Part shown: one piece after another, positions 1 through 6,968 of the stretch
Position numbering within the stretch: position 1 is the first letter of the stretch
Layout of the letters: each line of letters begins with the position of its first letter
NCBI GenBank assembly: GCA_020847555.1
Contig: JADLBT010000028.1
Coordinates: 1 to 10,328 of the forward strand
Direction: 5' to 3'
Length of the DNA: 10,328 bases
Origin: Gemmataceae bacterium
Lineage (GTDB): Bacteria > Planctomycetota > Planctomycetia > Gemmatales > Gemmataceae
Translations under genes and position numbers: made by a program
The notes under the pieces: generated by a model
The model's input: the letters and a program-made list of their open reading frames with translations, nothing else
The model's database searches: none
What the model was told of the DNA's origin: nothing

Positions 1-3
1 AGG

Positions 4-43
4 CTCGCGCGGAGGCGGGGCGGGTGCCGCGCCTCAGCGCGAG
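4..43 (-). terminator. Hairpin just downstream of the ThuA-like gene
   Basis: An inverted repeat pairs 4-10 (CTCGCGC) with 37-43 (GCGCGAG) and, after one G/A mismatch, 12-17 with 30-35, giving 13 base pairs around a 12-nt loop. It begins 5 nt past the TAA stop of the minus-strand gene, the normal place for an intrinsic terminator. There is no clear U-tract after it on the minus strand, so it may instead be an RNA-stabilising hairpin. The sequence left of it is cut by the window edge. Confidence 0.5.
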
Positions 44-48
44 GTTCG

Positions 49-1014
49 TTAGATCCCGCGGCGCTTGACCGCCAGTTTGCCTTCGTCGATGAGCCCCTCC
101 AGGTCGCTGCGGCTCAGAGGTCGCGACGGCACTCCGGCCGCCGGCACCTCCAGCTTCGACACCCACGCGACGGCGTTCAGCAGCAGCGTGCGGAAGTTGT
201 TGTCGCCGAGGTTGGTGTGCCTGTGCAGGCCGGTGAAGCCGAACCCGCGGGCGCCGTCGGGTCGGTCATACGCCCACGCCATGACCTGCTTCTTCCCTGA
301 CGACACCGCTGCGTAGACCGCCGGGTTGCCGCCGCGCGGGCTCGCCTTCTTCCCCTCGGCCTGAATCGTCTTCAGCGGCGGCAGGGCGACCAGGACCGGC
401 GTCACCCCCTTCAGACCCTCGACGAAGCGCATGTGATAGTACCACTCGTCGTTGACGGCGAACGGCTTGACGCCGCGCGTCGTGTCGTGTTTGGGGATCT
501 CCTTGAACTCCGGCGTCCACCACGGGTTGACCGACCAGAACGTCTCGAAGTACCCGCCGAGCCACTTCAGGTAGTGGTCGCCCTGCTCCCCCTTGTTGAC
601 CTCAACGCTGTAGTGGATCGCCATGAACCCGGCCCTGCGGGCGGCCGCCTCCTTCACTGCCGGGTTGACAGCCGATCCGCCGTGGTTCAGCAGGACGATG
701 ACGGTGTCGGCGTGGCGGAGATCCTTCGGCCACTTCTGCATCGTGTGGACGACGGCGTAGGCGTCCGGATAGGTCGCATTGATGGTCCGGGCGAGGTAGA
801 TCGCGGCGGCCAGAAACTCGTGGTTGCCGCGCGGGCCGTGCGGCGCCGTATCGGCGACAAAGACGATCTTCTTGACGCCCCTGGCGGCCTTCTGGGCGTC
901 GTGGTCGTAGAGATCGCGTTCCTTCTGCTGGCCGTCGGCCGAACCTTCGGCGAGCAGCAGCGCGGCGGCCAGGCCGAGCGCGACGACGGCGAACCGGGAG
1001 CAACGTGCGGACAT
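49..1014 (-). CDS. Secreted ThuA-like domain protein
   Basis: This 321-residue protein belongs to the ThuA-like (trehalose-utilisation-like, glutamine-amidotransferase-fold) group common in planctomycetes; the biochemical role is not established in most members. Residues about 1-29 form a signal peptide: a basic start, then a run of A/L/V (FAVVALGLAAALLLAEG). The domain runs from about 48 (KKIVFVAD, first beta strand), through NHEF at 64-67 and the hydrophobic strand TVIVLLNHGG at 104-113, to the strand FMAIHYSVEV at 130-139. The C-terminal block RGFGFTGLHRHTNLGDNNFR (256-275) and LNAVAWVSKLEVPAAGV (279-295) resembles planctomycete homologues from memory. The start is supported by GGAGG on the minus strand (1022-1026) seven bases before ATG. 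The gene is divergent from the macroglobulin, and a hairpin follows its stop. It appears intact. The substrate cannot be read from the sequence; a secreted carbohydrate-related role is only inference. Confidence 0.85.
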   Translation of the reverse strand: MSARCSRFAVVALGLAAALLLAEGSADGQQKERDLYDHDAQKAARGVKKIVFVADTAPHGPRGNHEFLAAAIYLARTINATYPDAYAVVHTMQKWPKDLRHADTVIVLLNHGGSAVNPAVKEAAARRAGFMAIHYSVEVNKGEQGDHYLKWLGGYFETFWSVNPWWTPEFKEIPKHDTTRGVKPFAVNDEWYYHMRFVEGLKGVTPVLVALPPLKTIQAEGKKASPRGGNPAVYAAVSSGKKQVMAWAYDRPDGARGFGFTGLHRHTNLGDNNFRTLLLNAVAWVSKLEVPAAGVPSRPLSRSDLEGLIDEGKLAVKRRGI

Positions 1015-1021
1015 CAGGGTG

Positions 1022-1026
1022 CCTCC
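1022..1026 (-). promoter_or_regulatory. Ribosome binding site of the ThuA-like gene
   Basis: On the minus strand this reads GGAGG, seven bases before the ATG whose first base is 1014. It fixes the start directly before the signal peptide. Confidence 0.7.
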
Positions 1027-1118
1027 CCAACAGGTGAAAGACGCAGGCGGGCTCGGGGCGGACAGTAGCCGAGTCAGGCAGTCATGCTAAATCGGCGCAC
1101 GGACGCCGTCAACGATCG

Positions 1119-1163
1119 AATCGACCCGCCCCGCTGGGGCCACCGGAGCCCCTGGACTCGATT
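1119..1163. repeat. Interrupted inverted repeat in the divergent promoter region
   Basis: AATCGA at 1119-1124 is complementary to TCGATT at 1158-1163. Inside it GGGGC (1136-1140) pairs with GCCCC (1148-1152) around a 7-nt loop. The outer and inner arms are separated by unpaired sequence, so the whole is imperfect. Its place between divergent genes suits a regulator site or a leader hairpin, but a chance repeat in GC-rich DNA is also possible. Confidence 0.3.
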
Positions 1164-1264
1164 ACTTCCCTTGCCAGTACAGGACTTGCAAACTTCCTCG
1201 TTCCACCCCCGCCTGCAATCCCTCCCAAACCCTTCCTCGTCTATCTTGCGGGAGGCCGTCCGCT

Positions 1265-1270
1265 TACAAT
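1265..1270 (+). promoter_or_regulatory. Possible -10 box for the macroglobulin gene
   Basis: TACAAT is one of the few AT-rich hexamers here and lies about 100 bases before the start codon. No good -35 box is found at 16-18 bases; the nearest TTGCGG (1246-1251) is only 13 bases away. This is a weak call based on one half of a promoter. Confidence 0.2.
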
Positions 1271-1358
1271 AGCCAGGCACCCCCACGCCCTCTGTAACCC
1301 GCGCAGGCGACTCGCGCTGGTCGGCCCACGCATGCCCGGGCTCGCTGCGCCCCCATTC

Positions 1359-1363
1359 GGAGG
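1359..1363 (+). promoter_or_regulatory. Ribosome binding site of the macroglobulin gene
   Basis: GGAGG followed by a six-base spacer and ATG at 1370. It decides the start of the long reading frame over other nearby ATGs such as 1332, which is in another frame. Confidence 0.8.
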
Positions 1364-1369
1364 TTTCGT

Positions 1370-4300
1370 ATGCCAGGAAATCATCCCTCGCGCTGGTCGC
1401 TGGGTCAGCGGCGCGCGTGGAGCCTGCATAAGCTGTGTGCAGGCTCTCCAGGTCGCCTGGGGGTGGCGGCTTCCCTGCTCGTCGGCATCGCCGGCCTGGC
1501 CCTGCTCAGCCAGTCCGCCAGCCGCGCCGGGGCGCCACCCTTCGCGCAACAGGCCGTCGCCGTCTTCACCGGCGACAACAAACTCGTCCTCGCGGTTTCC
1601 CTGGTGAACCCGCAGGAGCAGGAACTAACCGGCCAACTTGACGTCGAGGTGCTCGGCGCCGGCGGCAAGGTGCTCGCCCGCGCCGGCCAGGCGATCGCTC
1701 AGAAGACGCGCGCCGCCAGCTATCGCTTCGAGCTGGCCGCCGACAAGGGTGACGCCGGCTCACTGTTGATCCGCAGCCGCTTCGGCAAGAACACGCTGAC
1801 ATCGCCTCTCAACAAGATCCTCCTGCAGAAGGGACACGAGACGGGGCTCACCACTGGCGTCGAGTTCTTCGCCGGCAGCACCGCGCCGTTCCGCTGCTCC
1901 GTCCACGGCGCCCGCACCCCGATCGAAACCCTGCCTTTGCCCGGGTCCGAGGTCACCCTGGCGCTCAAGGACAGGGACGGTAAGGCGCAGCAGCTGTACA
2001 CCGGGCGCACCGACAAGGACGGCGTTGCCGAGGCCGATTTCCGCGTCCCCACCCTGCCGACCGGCCAGTACACGCTCGTCGTGACGACCCGCTCGGCCCT
2101 GGGCGAGGAGAAGCTGGAGCGGCCGGTGCGTATCGCCTCGGACGCGAAGATCCTGCTCGTCACCGACCGGCCGATCTACCAGCCCGGCCACGTCATCCAC
2201 CTGCGCGCCCTGGCCCTGCGGCCCTTCGACCTCAAGCCGGTCGAGGGCGGCAAGCTCCTCTTCGAGGTCGAGGACGCCAAGGGCAACAAGGTCTACAAGA
2301 AGGCGTTCGACACGTCCGCTTACGGCGTCGCGTCGGCCGACTTCCAGCTCGCCGACGAAGTCAACATGGGCGACTACCGCATCCGCGCCGTGCTCGGCGA
2401 GCAGCGGGCCGAGAAGACCGTCACCGTCAAGCGCTACGTCCTGCCGAAGTTCAAGCTGAACGTCAGCAGCGACAAGGCGTTCTACCTGCCGAAAGAGAAG
2501 ATTCAGGGCAGCCTGCAGGTCGATTACTTCTTCGGCAAGCCGGTCGCCGGCGGCACTGTCAAGGTGACCGCCGAGACGTTCGACGTCGCCTTCCGCAAGT
2601 TCCAGACGTGGGAAGGCAAGACCGACGCCAACGGCCACGTCAAGTTCGACATCCAGCTGCCCGACTACTTCGTCGGCACCCCGCTGCAGAAGGGCAACGC
2701 CCTGGTCAAGCTGGAGGTGAAGGTCACCGACACCGCCGACCACGGCGAGACGGTGACGAAGACCTACGCCGTCAGCGATCAGCCGATTCGCGTCAGCCTG
2801 ATCCCGGAGGGCGGGCGGCTCGTGCCGGGAATGGCGAACCGCATCTTCGCCGCGGCCACCTACCCCGACGGCGCCCCGGCGCCCGGCTGCGACGTGAAGC
2901 TCTGGGCCGGCAAGGAGGCGAAGGGCGACCCGGTCGCCTCAGTCAAGACCAACGCCGCCGGCCTGGCCGAGTTCAAGCTGAACCCGAAGGCCGAGCAGTT
3001 CCGCCAGGGTAACGCCGAGCAGCGCGAGGTCGAGTTCCTCGGCGGCAAGCAGATCGGGTGGTTCTCGACGATCCTGTTCGACGTGACCGCCGAGGCCCGC
3101 GACGCCCGCGGCAGCGTGGCCCGCGCGACCGCCGAGTTGAACAGCCACCCGTTCGGCGAGAACGTCCTGCTGCGCCTCGACAAGGCGATCTACCAATCGG
3201 GCGACAGCCTGAACGTGGACGTTCACACGTCCGCCGGCATGCCGACCGTCTACCTCGACATCACGCGCGGCGGGCAGATCCTGCTCAGCCGCTGGATGGA
3301 CGTCAAGGACGGACGAGCGACGCACCGGCTCGACCTGCCGCAAACTGTGTTCGGCAGCCTGGAGGTCCACGCCTACCAGGTGCTGCGCTCCGGCGAGATC
3401 GTCCGCGACAGCCGCGTGGTCTACGTGCAGCCGCGTAACGACCTGAAGGTCGAGGTGCAGGCCGATCAAACGGTCCACGCGCCCGGCGAGAGCGGCCGCA
3501 TCCAGTTCAAGGTCACCGACGCGGCCGGCAAGCCGACTGCCGCCGCCCTCGGCATCATCATTGTCGATGAGGCCGTCTACGCCCTGCAGGAGATGCAGCC
3601 CGGCCTGGAGAAGGTGTACTTCACCCTCCAGGAGGAGTTGCTCAAGCCGCAGGTGCAGCTCAAGTTCAGCCCCGGCGAGGACGTCGGGAACCTGATCCAG
3701 CGCCCCGCCCTGCCCGCGCCCAAGCAGCAGATCGCCCAGGTACTGTTGACGGGCATCAAGGTGCGACCACCGGCCCGCTGGGACGTGGCGCCCGCCCTGG
3801 AGCGGCGCAATCGCTACGAAGCCCAGATCCAGGCCGTCGGCTGGGGCGTCTATCACTACGCCTGGCACAACGAGTCGGCCCTGCGCCACGACGAGAAAAC
3901 CGGCCGCTGGCGCTTCGCCGACGACGTGCTGCAGAAGGCGGCCAATGCTGGCCAGTTCCATCTCCAGGCACTGAATGGCCCGTTCGGCGGCAAGCTGACG
4001 CTGGAGGAGTTGGCCCGCACCGAGAAGGGGTTCAGCGCCGGGGAACTCACTCGCGCCCTGACCCGCCACCGGATGGACCGGCTGAGCGAGGCGTTCGTCG
4101 CCTACACGAGCGCTCACAAGGAGAAGTTCCTCAAGGACGGCAAGTGGTCGTTCCCGGCGACGATCCTGTCCGAGGCCGCCGCGAACCAGGGGCTCGACGC
4201 CAACTGGTTGCGCGACGGCTGGGGCCAGGGGTTCAAGCTGGTCCGCCGCGACCGCAAGGCCGACAACAAAACCGGCCACGCCCAGTTCGATCAGTTCGAG

Positions 4301-6799
4301 ATCGTCTCGGCCGGCCCGGACCGCGACTACATGACGGCCGACGACGTGCGCGGGCCGAGCGCCGAGCTGAAAACGGCCGGCGGCTGGTGGAAGGAGTTGC
4401 AGCCGACGCAAATGGCCCGGCTCGATCTGCGGCTACGCGAACTCCAGCAGCGCGGGGTGCATCTGCTCCGCGACGAGCAGCGGCGAAATCAGCTCGGCGC
4501 CATGAACCGCGACCGCGCAGGACGCCCGGGTCCGGGCGGAGGATTCGCCGCGCCGGGTGCCGCGCCGCGGGAGTTAGCGGACGCCAAGGCGGTCGGCGGT
4601 GAGGGCAAAGGCGGGTTCGAGTCGCGCGCCAAGGCCGATCAGAACCGCGGTGAGGGGGAAGGTGGCGGTGCCCCGCCGCTGCGGATCCGCGAGTACTTCC
4701 CCGAGACGATGCTCTGGCAGCCGGCCCTGATCACCGACGAGAACGGCGTGGCCAACCTCGCCGTCAACTTCGCCGACTCGATCACCACCTGGCGGCTGAC
4801 CGCGTCGGCCAACTCGCGCGGCGGCGCCCTCGGCGGCGCGACCGTCCCGCTGAAGGTCTTCCAGGACTTCTTCGTGGACATCGACCTGCCGGTCACGCTC
4901 ACCCAGAACGACGAGGTCGCCTTCCCGGTTGCGGTCTACAACTATCTGAAAAATCCGCAGACCGTGCGGCTCGAACTCCAGCAGGAGTCGTGGTTCACCC
5001 TCCTCGACACGGCGGGGGCGACCCGGACCCTGAAGCTGGAGCCGAACGAGGTCACCTCGGTCAAGTTCCGGATCAAGGCCAACAAGAACGGCTGGCAGCC
5101 GCTGACCGTCAAGGCTTTCGGCACGAAACTGTCGGACGCGGTCAAGCGTGTCGTCGAGGTCGTGCCGGACGGCCAGAAGGTCGAGCGCGTCGTCAACGAC
5201 CGGCTGAGCGGGCGCGTCGCCCAGACGGTCGAGATTCCCCAGAACGCGGTGGCCGACTCGTCGAAGATCCTGGTGCGCATCTACCCCGGAGTGGTGGCCC
5301 AGGTGATGGAAGGGATGGAAGGCATGTTACGCCTTCCCGGTGGCTGAATGGAGCAGACGTCTTCCGCGGCCTATCCGAACATCCTGGTCGTGGATTACGT
5401 CAAGAAGGCCCGTGTGGCCTCTCCTCAGCTCCTGATCAAGGCCGAGCAGTTCCTGAGCGTCGGTTACCAGAAGCTCCTCACCTTCGAGCGGCCCGGCGGC
5501 GGGTTCGACTGGTGGGGCAGCGGCCCGCCGCTGGTGTGGCTGAGCGCGTACGGTCTGCAAGAGTTCAACGACATGGCGAAGGTCTACCCGGTCGATCGCG
5601 GCGTGATTGATCGGACGCAGGCCTGGCTGATGAAGCAGATGGACAAGGACGGCACCTGGTCGAACATCGGCGCGACGCACGGCGAGACAGTCGCCACGAT
5701 GGGCAATCCGAAGCTGCTGCTGACCAGCTACGTCGTCTGGTCGCTCCTGGAGAGCGGCTACCCGAAGGACAAGCTGCGTCCGTCCGTGGACTACATCCGC
5801 GGGCACGTCGGCGACGCCGGCGAGAACGCCTACGTCCTGGCGCTGGCGGCCAACGCCCTGGCGGCCTACGACGCCAAGGACGACGCCACCCTCGACGCCC
5901 TGCAGCGCCTCGAGAAGCTGCGCAAGGACGTGCCGGAGTGGAAGGCGGTCAGCTACCCGTCGAAGGCGACCTCGCTCGCCTATTCGCGCGGCGACAGCGT
6001 GACCGTCGAGACGACCGCCCTGGCCGTCCTGGCGATGGCGAAGACGGGGCAGTTCACCAACAGCGTCAACAAGGCGCTGACGTACCTGATCAAGGCCAAG
6101 GAGGGCAACGGCACCTGGGGCAGCACCCAGGCGACGATCCTCGCGCTCAAGGCGCTGCTGTCCGGCATGGCCGGGCCGACGATCCAGGGGCGCGTGCCGT
6201 TCACCGTCTCGGTCAACGGCAAGGTGGCGGCCCGCAGCGAGGTCACGGCGGACAACGCCGACGTGATGCAGGCGTTCGACCTGAAGGAGCACACGCAGAC
6301 CGGGCCGAACCGCGTCGAGATCGAGGTCAAGGGCGAGACGCCGCTGATGTATCAGATCGTCGGCCGGCACTACGAGCCGTGGCAGAAACGGCCCGAGAGC
6401 AAGAAGCCGGTGCTCGACATCAAGGTCGAGTACGACCGCACGAAGCTGTCCACCAACGACCTGCTGCGGGCGAAGGCGACGTTGAAGTACAACGGCCCGA
6501 TCCCGACGTACATGGTGATGGTGGACCTGGGCGTCGCGCCCGGGTTCGTGGTGGACGCGGGCGACTTCGCCGAGATGGTGGCGAAGAAGCGGGTGCAGCG
6601 GTTCACCGTGACGCAGCGGACGGTCACCCTCTACCTCGGCGACGTGCGCCCGGGGGACGAGCTGACGTTCGAGTACACGCTGCGGCCGAAGTACCCGATC
6701 CGCGCCCAGGCGCCGGCGGCGGTGGCCTACGAGTACTACACGCCCGCCAACCGCGCCGTCGGCCGGCCGACGGAACTGACCGTGACCGAGAAGCGGTAG
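1370..6799 (+). CDS. Alpha-2-macroglobulin family protein with in-frame UGA at the thioester cysteine (candidate selenoprotein)
   Basis: Bacterial alpha-2-macroglobulins are large periplasmic or surface protease traps: a protease cuts the bait region, the protein closes, and a Cys-Gln thioester bonds to the target. Read through the UGA, this frame gives about 1809 residues. Residues 30-50 are a hydrophobic signal or anchor segment without a lipobox. Macroglobulin domains follow: TDRPIYQPG (265-273), YVLPKF (356-361), PEGGRLVPG (479-487), and IIIVDEAVYAL (729-739) at the bait-region domain. A long insert fills about 740-1106, then REYFPETMLW (1107-1116) opens the conserved A2M domain. The thioester motif at 1323-1329 reads P-G-G-[UGA]-M-E-Q, followed by the alpha-helical thioester domain (WGSTQATILALKAL near 1583-1596), a CUB-like part and a receptor-binding domain (about 1681-1809). 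A standard gene caller would report two proteins, 1370-5347 and 5348-6799; the second start has no ribosome binding site. It stands alone, with terminator-like hairpins after its TAG stop. Family assignment is firm; selenocysteine decoding is inference. Confidence 0.93.
4043..4348 (+). other. Pseudopilin (GspG)-like module inside the macroglobulin bait region
   Basis: Residues about 892-993 do not look like a macroglobulin domain. A helical part (892-920) is followed by KWSFPATI, LRDGWGQGFKLVRR (947-960) and FEIVSAGPDRDYMTADDV (976-993). This order of D-x-W-G-x-x-F/Y then F-x-I-V-S-A-G-P-D-x(4)-T-x-D-D is the pattern of the C-terminal calcium-binding part of type II secretion major pseudopilins as they appear in planctomycetes. 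Only the globular half is present; there is no prepilin leader. It lies between the bait-domain strand at 729-739 and REYFPETMLW at 1107. The resemblance is by eye. Confidence 0.5.
4502..4687 (+). other. Low-complexity Gly/Ala/Arg/Lys segment, likely the exposed bait stretch
   Basis: Residues 1045-1106 are rich in G, A, P, R, K and E with almost no bulky hydrophobic residues, ending directly before REYFPETMLW. In the family the protease-cleaved bait loop lies just before this domain. The many Arg and Lys residues (for example RDRAGRPGPGG, ESRAKADQNR) would suit trypsin-like cleavage. The role is inferred from position and composition. Confidence 0.5.
5345..5347 (+). other. In-frame UGA codon replacing the thioester cysteine codon (candidate selenocysteine)
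   Basis: Codon 1326 of the macroglobulin frame is TGA. The flanking codons read CTT CCC GGT GGC TGA ATG GAG CAG ACG, that is L-P-G-G-U-M-E-Q-T. The family motif is G-C-x-E-Q, so the stop stands exactly on the catalytic cysteine, which differs from TGC or TGT by one base. The frame is identical before and after. Other possibilities are a sequencing error, a recent nonsense mutation, or readthrough with another residue. The kdtA gene in this window seems to end at an ordinary TGA, so general reassignment of UGA is unlikely. Confidence 0.6.
5348..6799 (+). other. C-terminal half of the macroglobulin: rest of thioester domain and receptor-binding domain
   Basis: These 483 codons directly follow the UGA in the same frame and would be called a separate gene starting at ATG 5348. 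They begin inside the thioester motif (M-E-Q-T-S-S-A-A-Y-P-N), include the conserved GGGFDWWG, TQAWL, DGTW and WGSTQATILALKAL blocks of the thioester domain, and end with a receptor-binding domain (VLDIKVEYDR through PTELTV). There is no signal peptide and no cysteine. Purine-rich sequence at 5308-5322 is about 25 bases from the ATG, too far for a ribosome binding site. As a free-standing protein it would be cytoplasmic and without function in a macroglobulin fold. Confidence 0.85.
5356..5401 (+). promoter_or_regulatory. Candidate bacterial SECIS stem-loop after the UGA
   Basis: GACGU (5356-5360) pairs with ACGUC (5397-5401). After a 2x2 internal loop (5361-5362 against 5395-5396), UCCGCGGCC (5363-5371) pairs with GGUCGUGGA (5386-5394), nine pairs including two G-U. 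The apical loop is 5372-5385, 14 nt. It starts 24 nt after the UGA, within the spacing known for bacterial selenocysteine insertion elements. Against it, the loop begins UAUCC, without the usual guanine in its first two positions, and the region is GC-rich and codes for a conserved motif, so pairing by chance is possible. Confidence 0.45.
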
Positions 6800-6845
6800 C
6801 GTTCGCAGCTCCGGCGGCTACCGCCGCCCGGAACCAACTGTGACA

Positions 6846-6893
6846 CCCCTGATCCGTTCCGCTCCCCCCGGAGGGGTGCGGCCGGGTCAGGGG
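6846..6893. terminator. Hairpin after the macroglobulin stop
   Basis: Bases 6846-6856 (CCCCTGATCCG) pair with 6883-6893 (CGGGTCAGGGG), eleven pairs including one G-U, with a smaller CCCC/GGGG hairpin possible inside. It lies 46 bases past the TAG stop and just before the stronger hairpin at 6899-6936. No U-tract is visible. Function as a first terminator or mRNA 3' end is inference. Confidence 0.4.
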
Positions 6894-6898
6894 ACCAA

Positions 6899-6936
6899 CG
6901 AACCAGCCCCCGGGCCGCAACCCGGGGGCTGGTTCG
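6899..6936. terminator. Strong bidirectional terminator between convergent genes
   Basis: A perfect 16-bp inverted repeat pairs CGAACCAGCCCCCGGG (6899-6914) with its complement at 6921-6936 around the loop CCGCAA. On the plus strand CTTT follows. It lies between the converging macroglobulin and kdtA genes, 100 bases past the first stop and 33 bases past the second, so it can end both transcripts. Confidence 0.75.
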
Positions 6937-6968
6937 CTTTCCAGCACTCTATCCTCCTCGATCCTGCA

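Larger units (their letters stand above)
1015..1369. other. Divergent intergenic region between ThuA-like gene and macroglobulin
   Basis: About 355 bases separate two genes that point away from each other, so promoters for both should lie here. Short open frames in it on both strands lack family resemblance and look like chance frames. It holds the two Shine-Dalgarno sites at its ends, an inverted repeat at 1119-1163 and a possible -10 box at 1265-1270. No RNA gene is recognisable. Confidence 0.6.

Noticed and set aside
1074..1286. Short open frames on both strands in the divergent intergenic region
   Set aside because: No ribosome binding site, no family resemblance, and they overlap each other.
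2939..4411. Long minus-strand open frame (490 codons) opposite the macroglobulin gene
   Set aside because: It lies fully opposite a clear family member, its product is compositionally skewed (A/G/L/V/R/Q) and resembles no family; high GC in third positions opens antisense frames.
5305..5322. Two direct copies of GATGGAAGG before the UGA
   Set aside because: It encodes MEGMEG, a plausible form of the conserved E-G-x-E/D stretch before the thioester motif; a two-copy repeat of this size needs no special explanation.
5345..5347. General reassignment of UGA to an amino acid (alternative genetic code)
   Set aside because: waaA appears to end at TGA at its natural C-terminus, tryptophans are encoded by TGG, and only one in-frame TGA is seen in about 4000 codons of clear genes.
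5373..5395. Alternative shorter hairpin (AUCC with GGAU) after the UGA
   Set aside because: It has fewer and less continuous pairs than the 5356-5401 structure and excludes it.
5327..6370. Minus-strand open frame spanning the UGA position
   Set aside because: It is an antisense shadow of the thioester-domain coding sequence with no recognisable domain or start signal.
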